Source: Cladochytrium replicatum (lineage: Eukaryota; Chytridiomycota; Chytridiomycetes; Cladochytriales; Cladochytriaceae). From it: 64,000 nucleotides of DNA. Under the pieces are notes generated by a model. The model was not told the origin of the DNA, did no database searches, and was given only the letters and a program-made list of their open reading frames with translations. The first letter of the stretch is position 1. Every line of letters starts with the position of its first letter. This document shows, one piece after another, positions 25,371 to 38,394 of the stretch. Where the stretch lies: contig JAHLKD010000030.1 in the NCBI GenBank assembly GCA_025526935.1, positions 124,001 to 188,000 of the forward strand, in the 5' to 3' direction. The position numbers were made by a program, and so were the translations under genes.

Positions 25371-27062
25371 CGCGATGGAACGAGTAAGGAACAGCGGGTT
25401 TCGGGTCTTTTGGGTCGGTTTGGGTCCATTGACAAAATGTCCCCGATCTGATAGCTGGGTTTTCACCAAATTTTTAAAGTTCAGATCCAGGTTGTGTATT
25501 TCAGATGTTCATAATATTACAGCCACACCACAACAGAAAATGAACACCGCCTTTGTTAAACCAAAGTGTAAGGCAACCTCGGTCGCAAACCAAAGACTTG
25601 TGGACCGTCATCCCCTTTACGCATGGGAAGCGAAGTCTGCCAGCCCCCTGAACTTCATAGGCGTCCGACAAGGGAAATAGCATTCAGGACAAACACAGAC
25701 GTATATCAGAGCACAGTGGCATCAACAGTGCTTGGGAGCACATCTTGGGCCTGGCTTCTCAGCATGCAATTGAGGCTCCAGCCAACATTAGTTTTGCTGA
25801 ATCTTCAGTGCAACCAGAGCCTGAAGCTAGATCCGGTCAACCATCAATCATTACATCAGACACAGATGTTGATAGCATGTAGGACTATAAAAGTGGTCAA
25901 GGCGGCATAGCGAAGGATTACTATGAAGTTGATTATGGACTGAGAATGTGTTTGGTTGCGAAATGCAACCGGAGCTAGAAGGTCAACAAGACAGTATCAA
26001 CAAAAAATTGCATCTGAAAAGTAACAATGGAAGTATTGCCAGGTCGCTTGGACTGTTTGACACCATCCACAAGGGACAGCAGACATCGAATTTCAGTTTG
26101 CTGGAGAAGCAGCAAGACTTTGTCTGCAATCCAACCGTAGCTGGCGTTCAATTTTGGACTGGATTGCTGCAGACAATCAGGCTTTTACTGTTGGGCTCCC
26201 TGAGGTAGATTGGAACCCATGGAATGCAGGTCTCGCCAAGCATTTCAAGCTCTCAATGACTACATTGATCCATTCATCAGGACCAGGTTGGCAAACCATA
26301 CAGAAACTGATTTGGGCTAACCAATATGTGATTGTTGAATGTATTTTTGTACATCTTTATGATAGTGTTTGTTAATATCATACTGTCCAGGCAGACACAA
26401 AGTGTTTATTGGAATAACACTCCACAACCCAGACCCGAGTCGCCGGAACCAGCCAAACCATAATCACAACAGAGCTGTTGGAAATTCGAGCCTAAAACAA
26501 ATCAATAGAATATAGCAATAAGCAGCCAATGATTGCTGTACTGTGCCCAGCTCTCCATGAATGCCACAAAATCCAAACTATCAGCCCCTGTGCTGTGTGG
26601 GAGAACGGCGAATTTTGTACACATCCTTCCTACGGTGATCCAGCCCTGTTGAGCTGCTCATATACCAAAAAAGGTTGCGGAAATCGACTGCTGTAGAGTC
26701 TCTACAATGTTTCGTTTGCATGATACCAGTGATCGAAATTGCCCAGGAGGTTGAATTTTCTCAGCCAGTTTTCAGGCAGCTAAGCTGATTCTGGGGTTGA
26801 ATCTATGCAAATCGATTCTGCAAATTGATTGCCGGTATCCGCACTGCGCTACAATACATATTGACCAAGTGACTGCACATCGAAGTTGCCAAAAACGCGT
26901 TATGTTGTTTCTCCAGATCCCAGGGCACCAGCTTGAAAATGTGTCGTAGGCAGGTTCAATGGTGCCGATTCTGGCGCTGCCCTCTGCTTTACTCTGCTGT
27001 GTATGGTTGCTGAGATATGAGGTCTTGTGACTAACTTTTGGTGGGATACTCCTGGCTTGACA
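25371..27062. other. Gene-poor region
   Basis: No convincing gene. A short plus-strand stretch near 26150-26330 is weakly coding-like (DWNPWNAGLAKHFKLSM in one frame, FQALNDYIDPFIRTRL in another), which could be a decayed exon. No terminal repeats or transposase motifs were seen. Confidence 0.35.
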
Positions 27063-27068
27063 TATAAA
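27063..27068 (+). promoter_or_regulatory. TATA box
   Basis: TATAAA, about 77 bp before an ATG at 27140 that has a favourable context (accaaaATG). The sequence between is CA/ACAC-rich, typical of fungal 5' leaders. Confidence 0.5.
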
Positions 27069-27139
27069 GCAGGCTCCCCACAACAACAACACACCTACAC
27101 ACACTCGAAGCCCATCACTCTCAGTAGAGATCTACCAAA

Positions 27140-27395
27140 ATGTCTGTTCATGTGCGTTCTGACTTTAGTTGAGATATAGTCGCATCCGGTATGCTATTTT
27201 TTCTTCATCCAGTAGAAACTCCTGTTTTCATTGCCTTTTCAGGTGACATGCTCGAAAAAGGATCTGTTTTTTTTCATTCTACAGGTTACAAGACTCTCCA
27301 CATTGAATTCACTTTGTGAGCAAATATTCAGCTCAAACCGATTCCTCACTAACAACCCAAAATTCAATTTGGGGATGCCAGAAGGGATATTTTGA
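27140..27395 (+). CDS. Possible mini-gene behind a strong promoter
   Basis: Exon 1 encodes MSVH (27140-27151) and is followed by a GTGCGT donor. The acceptor TTTTCAG at 27242 opens a 153-nt exon in phase, giving about 54 residues ending in PKFNLGMPEGIF and TGA. A second acceptor (ACAG, 27284) lies in the same frame 42 nt on, so either splice keeps the frame. I recognise no family. It could equally be the 5' end of a lost gene. Confidence 0.3.
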
Positions 27396-27877
27396 TTCGT
27401 AGAGCTTGTTGCTGCCCCCTCTTTTATCCCTTGTATTTTGCTCTTTCCCTTGAGTTCTGAATGTTTTTTGTATTTCATTGTCTATTTTTGTTTTATTTCT
27501 TGTCTTGTCGGGTATCAGGTGCAAGGACCCGCACGCGAGCTGCCTTTCGCCTGGTGGTAAGGAGAGGGGAAGTTTCCAGGCGAGAACGATTCGTCGTTGC
27601 ATAAGTTTCAAACCCCGTGATCATACACAGGGCAAAGTCAGCGGTTATTATCGATGGAAGCGCAATAAGTCCTGGCGATCTAATACTTATCCGAGCGCCC
27701 ACAAACAGCTTACTCTATGAATACAAGTATGTACTCTTTCTCGACTTTGTTGGCGGGGTTGACATGATCGATCGTCTTAGATTTGTTCAAGACACTCTGG
27801 CAATGTGCGTAAATGTTGATCGGCGCTCTTTCCAATTCCTTTTCAGCGCTTTGTGCTGATCTGCTAATGTCGACTTG

Positions 27878-28537
27878 ATGAATGGTGAATCACTTCCCTC
27901 GAAGTTTTACATGCTACCACGACTGAAGAGAGGTATTTATATCCACCTCATCGGCACCAAAAGCTCCGGGAAAACATTCTCTATGAATGCAGTTGCAAGG
28001 GAGCTTGGGGCAATCGTCGAAGCTCACTTCGAGGTCGCGAGAACTCTCCTCAAAGAGCTAAATATCACTGGCACAGACCTCGATTCCAACTTGGAATCAA
28101 GCTTGGACTTTCACCAAAAGATCGTGGAACGACACGCGCGGATCTTCGAAGGGCTCGCTGCAATAGACCCTCGAACCAAACTCGTGCGAATATTCAACCG
28201 AACGGTTCTGGATGCGCTGGTGTACACATGGATGAAAGGAGCTGACGTTGATGCGATGATCAATTCCACTGATTTTCAGCAATGTGGGGATCGGTACAAA
28301 AACCAGAACTCAAGGATCGTGCACTTTCCCTTCTTGCCTCACTTGGTAACCGCAGATGGTGCCAGGATGAACCTATCCCACGAAGTTTTGGAACATTTGT
28401 CTGAAATGAACGAAACGTTCATGCAGAATCTCGGGATCCAGTTTTACACTCCATCGTTGGACCTAAGCAAACTAAACGCTAAACTTGTCCACTTCATTGT
28501 AACAGAACTGCTGGCCCTCTCATCTCACAATTCTTGA
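27878..28537 (+). CDS. AAA_28/NadR-like P-loop nucleotide-binding protein
   Basis: About 219 residues starting MNGESLPSKFYMLPRL. The P-loop is GTKSSGKT with a preceding beta strand (IYIHLI). It is followed by HFEVARTLLKELNITGTDLD, which fits the AAA_28/NadR kinase pattern (E-VARTxLxELG), and by FNRTVLDALVYTWMKG, the counterpart of the usual D-R-S/T-x-LDxLVY segment with Asn for Asp. The C-terminus LSKLNAKLVHFIVTELL is helical. Family members are small ATPases or nicotinamide-riboside-type kinases; the substrate here is unknown. A stretch at 27617-27720 (SAISPGDLILIRAP) could be an upstream exon, but no join could be shown. Confidence 0.65.
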   Translation: MNGESLPSKFYMLPRLKRGIYIHLIGTKSSGKTFSMNAVARELGAIVEAHFEVARTLLKELNITGTDLDSNLESSLDFHQKIVERHARIFEGLAAIDPRTKLVRIFNRTVLDALVYTWMKGADVDAMINSTDFQQCGDRYKNQNSRIVHFPFLPHLVTADGARMNLSHEVLEHLSEMNETFMQNLGIQFYTPSLDLSKLNAKLVHFIVTELLALSSHNS

Positions 28538-28793
28538 CGGCCTTTAGCACCAACACAGCCATCAATGCAGTGTTTCAATTGTTTGGTCTTGCCCGATTCT
28601 CTTTTCTTTTAAGTTTTTATGTATATCTGAATGAACAAAGAACCGATTAAATGGTGCCCCTTCCCGTGCTCACCAAACTGAAAAAAGATCAAATCTATAT
28701 GAATATTGCTAAAAGGCCATCCACAGAAAATCACTTCCCAAAAAAGAACAAATCTCACGCTCTACAGCAACGACGAGAGTTCCGCGCACGCAT

Positions 28794-31436
<2,643 letters not shown>

Positions 31437-31954
31437 ACTTTCGGTTAAAGAGTTTGCTTAAGGTGTTTGTTCTGAGGAAAGCAAATACACCTTCAGTAAA
31501 GAAAACGACAGGCAGACATGTCATGACCGAGAGAACTAACTAAAATTCTCTGAAGACTCCAAATCATACGTCATGGATTCTTTTCATTGCGAATCAATTA
31601 CAAGAAGGAGTCCGCAAGTGATCCTGTCATGACAACAAACTCACATGAACACAGCGGAACAGTAGAGTTGAGAAGCAGGGCTGATTGAAGAGTCAGTTTC
31701 CTCAATTGTCTCCGTGTGGGATCCGCTTCCAGTAATCTGTTGGCGTTATTTCGGGTGGAGCTTCACGTTTGTGAGACACTTGTCAAAACAGACGGGATGT
31801 GGCATGCAGTTTCAAAACTAGCTGTTATTTTCACTATTTGTGAAACTGAATTGGAGTTTGGTCCGGGTATAGCAAAATACAAATGTACCATTTCTCGTCT
31901 GGTAGATCAGAAAATAATAATGCGAGCAATTTTGTAGCTGGAGAACTGCAACCG
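31437..31954. promoter_or_regulatory. GFA1 promoter region
   Basis: Non-coding 518 bp between the GFA1 start (minus) and the end of the F-x-D-[V/A] protein gene (minus). No specific element called. Confidence 0.4.
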
Positions 31955-33457
31955 TCAATAATAGTACTGGGACGCTGGAAGAGCCTTTCTTGGCCGCAAA
32001 AGAGAGAGGAAAATTCGCACAGCAACAACGGCAGCAGCAGCAAACAATGCAAATTCATAGATGTTTGGTCGATCTCCATTTGAAGATTGACTCATTCGAC
32101 GCCGATAAACTTCCTTCACGTAGTCGATGAGTCCCAGCGTTGAAACGTGGCCCTACGATCCACATATCTTTCAGCTTTTCGACTTCGGAATTGAGCCTCC
32201 CCTCACTACCTCCATTGTCCTTTCAAATGCCTTTGCAGCTGATTGTCGGATCGACGCTGGCAGCTTGTCATTCTCGGCGATAGCGATGAGCCTTTTCGCT
32301 GCATCGAGAGAGGCGGCGTTCGCCTGAATAATCGTCCGCCCCACCGCTTCCTCAGCAGGAGTAAGTGGGCTGCCTGGCATTTGAGATGGCCAGATAGTTG
32401 TCGAATCTTCAGTGGTGACATCAGTCCACGGCGCGGGCTTTGTAGATTTCGAAGGGTTGCTCGGTCCAGCTGGGGTAGATGGCGGAACAGATGAAGCATC
32501 AGCAAACTTGGAAAAATTTTGTGAAGAAGTCGGTTGCGGTTTTGAGGATGCGTCAGAAAACTTTGACGATTCCTCAAGTTGTGCCGACAAATCGGCGAAC
32601 GACTTCTTTCTGGGCATTGAAGGTGCAGAGGCTTTACCTGAGGGTTGGGTTGTCGCATCATTAAACTTAGGTGAAGTCTTCGGGGGGATCGTTGGTTGGC
32701 GAGCTACATCTCCAAACTTTGGTGGAGGATTCGGTGATGGATCTGAAACTACCTTAGTTGCGGCATCCCAAAGCTTCGACAGAGCTCTCTGCAAGAATCC
32801 ACCACTTTTTGAGCCGTCTCCTTCAGACTTTGGCGATTGTTGTGGGTCAGGCGCATCACCAAAGTTGGATTTCATTTGCCTTGGTGAAGGGTCTGCCGCA
32901 GGCTTCGATGGAACATCACCGAACTTTGGTTTCTTGGGTGGATTTTCTTTCTTTGTTGAGGATCCATCTGCATCCACAAACTTAATTGGGACAGCCTTTG
33001 GAGTTACTGGATCGGGTTTTGCCGACGCTCCACCAACATCTTCGAAGTTCGTTTTGGGCGATGCGCTTTCTGGAGTATTTGATGGTGAAGAGACATCTCC
33101 AAACTTGGGAGTTATCTTTTTTGGTTCGGCAGTTTTCTGCTCCGTCTTCTCAACATCCACAAACTTTGACGGAGGGCTAGTTTTCACCTTAGGTTTCTGA
33201 GGTTGTCCAACGTCCACAAATATTCCAGAACTTGGTGGGGGATCCGGGGATTTCGACACTTTTGATCCATTCGCATCGGTGAAACTGCCCGGTTTTGATG
33301 GTTTTGTTTGAGGTGGTTGAGGCGGTGGAGGTGCAATGTTCGGAAAAGTTGGGATGTACTGGAACTTCCCACTCGGTTTTCTCTGCTTCTTCTCCTCTCC
33401 CCTCCTCCCCTTGCACACATCGCACTGGCAATCGACAGCCACCTCCACCTCGGGCAT
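31955..33457 (-). CDS. Tail-anchored protein with about 15 F-x-D-[V/A] motifs
   Basis: Unrecognised family. ATG at 33457 (MPEVEVAVDCQCDVCKG). The main exon (32210-33457) is a Pro/Ser/Lys-rich disordered chain punctuated every 15-40 residues by a short motif: SFTDA, IFVDV, KFVDV, KFGDV, NFEDV, KFVDA, KFGDV, NFGDA, KFGDV, KFNDA, SFADL, KFSDA, KFADA, plus Trp variants KLWDA and PWTDV. It ends with a helix (DAAKRLIAIAENDKLPASIR, KAFERTME). I infer a 57-bp intron (32153-32209, GTAGTG...CGTAG) joining in phase to an exon that ends at 31955. That exon encodes GLIDYVKEVYRRRM, a membrane segment YEFALFAAAAVVAVRIFLSL and a short tail RPRKALPASQYYY, which is a tail-anchor layout. If unspliced, the protein stops at 32171 without the anchor. 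Confidence 0.6.
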
Positions 33458-33499
33458 CACTTAAAGTTTGTGTGAGAATCTCAAGCACTGTGCCACACC
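33458..33499. promoter_or_regulatory. Very short divergent promoter
   Basis: Only 42 bp separate the start codons of the F-x-D-[V/A] protein (minus) and ELP2 (plus), so the two 5' leaders must overlap or core promoter elements lie inside the genes. Confidence 0.5.
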
Positions 33500-35756
33500 A
33501 TGGAGTTGGTTTCTGCAGCTTACAACCGGGTGGCGGCAGCTGCTGACTGGGCATCGGAAATCGATGGGGATACCGTCGCTTATGCAGCTGACAGACTCGT
33601 TGCCCTTTATCGTCCAAAGGTACGGGATGAACGTGACGGTATATTCTGCCTAAAGATTTGATTATTGCACAAAATCAGGATCTGTCCCGAAGGGGAGCAT
33701 ACAAGACGTTACGAGGACACACAAAGAAGATCACAGCAGAAAGATTCTTAAGAAGAGTTATGTGACGAAGATGCATTCCGTTCTTGCAAATGATTTACCC
33801 TGTCAAACAGGTTCGGGTCTGCAACAAGTTGACGTTGCCCTGGCGACTGCTTCAGATTAGAATATGGGAGTTTTGATACGAAATGTTGTCGAATCAGGAA
33901 AAACGGCTGACGATATTCTGATTTACTCGAAAGTGGTCGCAAAGCGGACTTCTCGATTCGCTTGAGTCCGGAGTTGGATGTTTGGGCGTTTCTAGAGGGA
34001 AGCACATCCCGAAAAATTGTGATTGGCTTGCAGCGGGCACATTAGATGGAAAAGTTCACGTATATCGGCGATCTGATGTCAAGGGCCAGCAGGACCGTGT
34101 CGATCTTGTGCAGGTTCTGCCGAGTGGTCCAAGAAGAATCCCGCTTTGCCTGGAAATTGCTTTTTTGCCGAACTCTGACGGTGTGCTTTCTTGGAGAGGA
34201 AAAGATCAATCTCGATCGACACTGAGTGAGATTGCTTTTTCGTTCCGATATTAATCAGCGGCGGTACAGACCAGAAGCTTGATCTGTACGCCTTTCAGAA
34301 CGACTCGGTCAGTTTATAAGGAAATTAAACACGTTCCCATCTTTTGATGCCCATAATCTTTAGTTTGTGGCAGTTGCATCGCTCCAAGGGCACGCCGATT
34401 GGATCAGATCCATCTCAGTATGCACATTCACCGCGACAGAGCCGAACAAGTTCCTCTGCGATGACACAATAACCACCGACGAAGATGGGAACGAGAAGCA
34501 TCACCACGCTCTTCGCGATGGGGACCTTATCATTGCCTCCTCGTCGCAAGATAAGTACATCCGACTTTGGCGCTTGTCGGCAGATATCGAATCAACCGCG
34601 CCAGTCGAGAAGCTGCCAGAACCTAAGAACACGATTCGAAGTGATGCCGAGGTTGAAAGCGAGCTTACTGAGGACTTGATTGACATCCTTGAGGAAGCAA
34701 ATGAGTATAAGGCTTGCGAGACCTGTGGAACTCAGCGATTAACATTCTCGCTAGGGCCGGCAAGGATCGCCAGCTGAGTCTGAAAGCCCATGCATTCAGT
34801 GTAACTGACCCAAGCTGCGGTGACCAGTCCGTTCTGCTTATGAAGCGCAATTATATACTTATTGATTTCTCTCTAGGCGACGAAGGTTTACTATTATGTT
34901 CGATGCTCTGTTGATCGGACATGAAGACTGGGTGAACACTGCCAATTGGCAACGAACTTGAAGTTTGGGTGCTTTGAAAATATAGTCATCAGATCTGTGG
35001 GCCTAAACGATCTGTTTCTTAGACGGATTATACCATCAGCCGATGACTCTGGTTACAGCATCTGCCGACAAGTCCATCATATTGTGGCGACCAGATCTGT
35101 CGACAAACGTTTGGATCAACGAGGTGGGCTTCATTTAACGTTTGCTTCCTGCTTCAGTAGCTTGACGTTTTGGTACACAGACGCGCATGGGTGAAGTTGG
35201 CGGCTCGACGTTGGGCTTCCATGGCGCAACGTTTAGCCCCGACGGAACCTATGTCTTCGCTCACGGTTACAACGGTGCAGTTAATCTTTGGAGCATTCCT
35301 TCTACTCCAGAGAACAAGGCACTAAATGTGTGGGAGCCTCAGATCGGTATTGCGGGACATTTCGCGTCCGTCGAGAGTTTGGATTGGGATCCTTCCGGAC
35401 AATTTTTTTTGACTGTGAGGTAGGGGATCTGGTGGTGGAGCGAACATCTGCGGTTTGATATTAACTTTTTGATCAAAGCTGGGACCAGAACGCGAGGCTG
35501 TACTCTCGTTGGAACCGAGGAACTGAAAGCAGCTGGCACGAGTTTGCGCGGCCACAAATTCACGGCTATGACATCAATTGCATGGCGTTTATCTCAAAGT
35601 TTAAGTACGCAAGCGGTGCTGATGAAAAGGTTTGAGCTAATTTTTGGAATAACAACAAATGCATCCAACACGCAATGCAATTATAGGTGGTTCGGTTATT
35701 TAGCGATTTTCTTCGGAATATGGCTATGTGTTGAATACTGTGGTGAATCAGCATAG
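33500..35756 (+). CDS. ELP2: ELP2, Elongator WD40 subunit, apparently C-terminally truncated
   Basis: Elongator (tRNA wobble-uridine modification) scaffold subunit. ATG at 33500 ([17 protein letters not shown]). Segments matching ELP2 are [61 protein letters not shown] joined to [103 protein letters not shown]; and [19 protein letters not shown] ending near YASGADEK. Introns explain most frame changes. Two oddities: the blade expected between LRGHTKK and CDWLAAG is unreadable (33760-33990), and after GADEK the reading stops within about 15 residues, so the second propeller is missing. It may be a pseudogene or a truncated allele. Confidence 0.8.
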
Positions 35757-35930
35757 TCAGAGTAGGGTGTACTCCATTCGAACGTGAGCAGAGTCGATCC
35801 TGAGGTTCATACATTCCATTCAATCATTGTTGCATACTCTTATAAAGTAGTATGGCTTGATTACTAAACTGCTGTTCCCAATAAGTAAGTATCACTCTGA
35901 TTACTAAATAGTCCTTCAATCAGACAATGG

Positions 35931-35960
35931 ATTCTTTGTTCCTGAACGGGAACAAAGAAT
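35931..35960. repeat. Perfect 12-bp palindrome with 6-nt loop
   Basis: ATTCTTTGTTCC, loop TGAACG, GGAACAAAGAAT. Every arm base pairs. Confidence 0.8.
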
Positions 35961-36555
35961 ACCTTTGGACTGAAATAACACATAATGTAAGTATTATTAC
36001 CATATGTGGTAAATACAACAAAGTACATAGTACTCTTTCTGAGTAAACGATTGTTATCGCCTTAACAATTATAACCGACAGGTCTCTCCTGGACGCCCCC
36101 ATTCCATCTGTTATGTTGTAGTGTGTTATGTGTATGGTTCTTAAAGTGACTGTAGTAATAGAATCCCGTAACGTTCATAATCCAACACTATGTTGTGTTC
36201 AATGAAGCTCATAATGTGGTTTTCCTAAGTGTAAACTGGTCATACATCGAGGTTCCGGGGCACTGCGTTCAGTTAACATGGTGGCACACCCCATCTGCTG
36301 TGGTCTCAGTAATGATCAACCATTGGTCTGCGATTTGACGGTATGCTAAGAAATTTGTTCCTGAATGTTTGCGGTACTCATCGGTCACCGCTGAGAAGTT
36401 GGTTTCTGTTGTAATTAAGGTTTTAGAGGCATATCCGGTGTATAAGGAACGATCAGTTGCGCGTCGTCAGTTGATGGAAGAAGATCCGGTTGAAGAGAAC
36501 GTTACTGCATGGATACGTAAGCTGCTCATCTCGCGTGAATAGTTTTTCACACTTT

Positions 36556-36587
36556 TGCGTGAAAGGAGTTGTAAATGATTTCACGCA
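36556..36587. repeat. Perfect 9-bp inverted repeat
   Basis: TGCGTGAAA and TTTCACGCA separated by 14 nt, in the same AT-rich region. Confidence 0.7.
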
Positions 36588-36843
36588 GTATTGAAGAAGC
36601 CATTATCATGCCTCCTCTGTTGCAAGGAATGAAAATTTATTGTCCAGGATCTTACTCAAAAATTGCAAATAGGTTACAAAAGAACGAAAGAATACTTGGA
36701 GATTCTATCTGTTTCTTGTTCTGATATGTGGAGATTTCATCGAGTAACAAGTTGTTGCAGTCCTCAAGAACACTAATGAAAACACAAAATGGAGTCCTTG
36801 GCAATAGAAGTTCATCAGTGTTTTTATGCAAACTTCGCAACTC

Positions 36844-38265
36844 TCACTCACCAATAAGTCCATCAGAGACAATATTGACCGACGTCGCCCACGCTGCATC
36901 CTCCCCACACTCGGGAAACATCCAGCACAACGCGCTCAAAACACCACAAACGTCCACTAACACAACACACCCAACCAACAATTTTGCAGTGAACAGCAAC
37001 CCATCGAACTCCTTCATCAAGTTCCTTATCGCCTTCATGTTCAACGGAATCGAATGGTGGAGTCCAACATGAGGGGACCCCTCATCGTGATTCTTCGTCC
37101 GGATCGGCAACGACGCCGTAGATCGCTCACCGACCATGTTGGGTCTTGTAGGGATCGAGGCGGGGTCGATCTTCCCGTATCGAACGATCTTGTTGACGAG
37201 AAGTCTGCTCGTCAGCGACACCTTCGCGATCGGTTCTGCAACCGAGCCAGTAGAAACGTCCACGCTCCTCGTGGCTCCGGTATCCAAGCTCGCCGTCGAG
37301 ACCGTTTCCGCACTACCCTGGACCTTTTTCTGCACATACGTCTTCTCAACTTTCGACACCGGCACCGTTCTTCCGAGGGCCTTCCGGTGCCGGTTGAGGT
37401 TTGTAAGCAGCACGACCACGCCCACGATCTCGAATATCGATCCAAACGCATATGTTGCTGTACCCACGGCCGTCCACATCACACTGGCATCCTCCACACC
37501 AATGGTAAACAGTACATATGAGACGGCGGCGGTCACACTCATGCACATGTGGAAGACCGTTGCACCCAGCGCAGCGTACCGCCCAATCTTTGAGTTCTGG
37601 AGAAAGAGCAGTAGCCTATTACAAGTCATAGCCGACATCAACCCTACTGTGAAGATATATCAAAAGCCGTGGGTATGGCTTCGTAGGCTGCTTACTGGTG
37701 ATGTATTGCCAGCAGTATATCACAGTCCCGGGAAACGGTACCCCGACCCGCTCGATCTTCATGGGATACAGGACCAAACTCGATATTGGGAGCATTGGAT
37801 GGTAAATAACCACCGCGCAAGCTGCGGCGAGCTGCATGTAGTTGAACGGCATCCTGGCCTTCTTCTTGGCAAACGCTACTGTCGTTCGGAAGAGGTGGAG
37901 AAGCTCAGCGGAGAAGATGATGGCACTGATCACACATGAAGCGATCACCCATGGTCCTATATCTGGCATGGAACCGTTCAAGAAAAGTCATTATTCGACG
38001 AAGGATTTATATTAAACAATATGCTTCCAGAAACCGTAATCGACGTTTCCGTGAACACCAATCAGTATACTAATGTGTCAGCACTCCACAAACAAAGGAA
38101 ACTTCCGACCAAGGAAGTGACGATTGGACCGGCAATGGCGATATGTAGGAAAACCCGAATGTCGCCGGAAGATTTAATCGTTCTTATTGCCCTATTCCAC
38201 ACAAGAAAGTCACAGCCCAGACAGAAATTGGGAGCAGGTTTCACAATCCAAACAAAATCATTCAC
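36844..38265 (-). CDS. Polytopic (about 7-TM) membrane protein, unrecognised
   Basis: Hydrophobic segments in order: FLHIAIAGPIVTSLVGSFLC (exon near 38062-38265), VIASCVISAIIFSAELLHLF and MQLAAACAVVIYHPMLPISS (exon 37640-37969), then in the long exon (36844-37640) ALGATVFHMCMSVTAAVSYV, AFGSIFEIVGVVVLL, a long polar loop with SKVEKTYVQKKVQ, and LLFTAKLLVGCVVLVDVCGV. It ends IVSDGLIGE. The number and spacing of segments resemble a seven-helix receptor-like protein with a long third loop, but no diagnostic motif was found. The first exon has no in-frame ATG, so the start lies in an unidentified exon or at ATG 37969 (MPDIGPWVIAS), and the first join is not proven. Confidence 0.5.
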
Positions 38266-38329
38266 AATAAATGAGGAAACCGAAACTAAATTGGAAGCAC
38301 CGCAAACAAAACTCGTTCCAAATATCCTT

Positions 38330-38372
38330 CACACACACACACACACACACACACTCTCTCTCTCTCTCTCTC
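38330..38372. repeat. Compound microsatellite (CA)n(CT)n
   Basis: About 12 CA units run directly into about 9 CT units, just past the stop codon of the Gln/Pro-rich gene, so probably in its 3' UTR. Confidence 0.95.
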
Positions 38373-38394
38373 TTCCAATCCGATCCAGATCTTC

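Larger units (their letters stand above)
35757..36843. other. AT-rich gene-poor region with palindromes
   Basis: No gene. It contains a perfect 12-bp inverted repeat at 35931-35960 (ATTCTTTGTTCC / GGAACAAAGAAT, 6-nt loop) and a perfect 9-bp one at 36556-36587 (TGCGTGAAA / TTTCACGCA). One open stretch without ATG (about 36337-36540) reads VSVVIKVLEAYPVYKERSVA. Could be a decayed mobile element, but no long terminal repeat or transposase was identified. Confidence 0.4.

Noticed and set aside
25380-25440. Telomere-like GGGT-rich stretch
   Set aside because: Only a few irregular units; no tandem array.
23700-27060. Transposon or CRISPR-like array in the gene-poor tract
   Set aside because: No terminal repeats, target duplications, reverse transcriptase or transposase motifs, and no regularly spaced repeats.
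32412-33200. 262-codon plus-strand open frame
   Set aside because: Antisense image of the F-x-D-[V/A] repeats; the minus strand has the start context, splice to a membrane exon and repeat logic.
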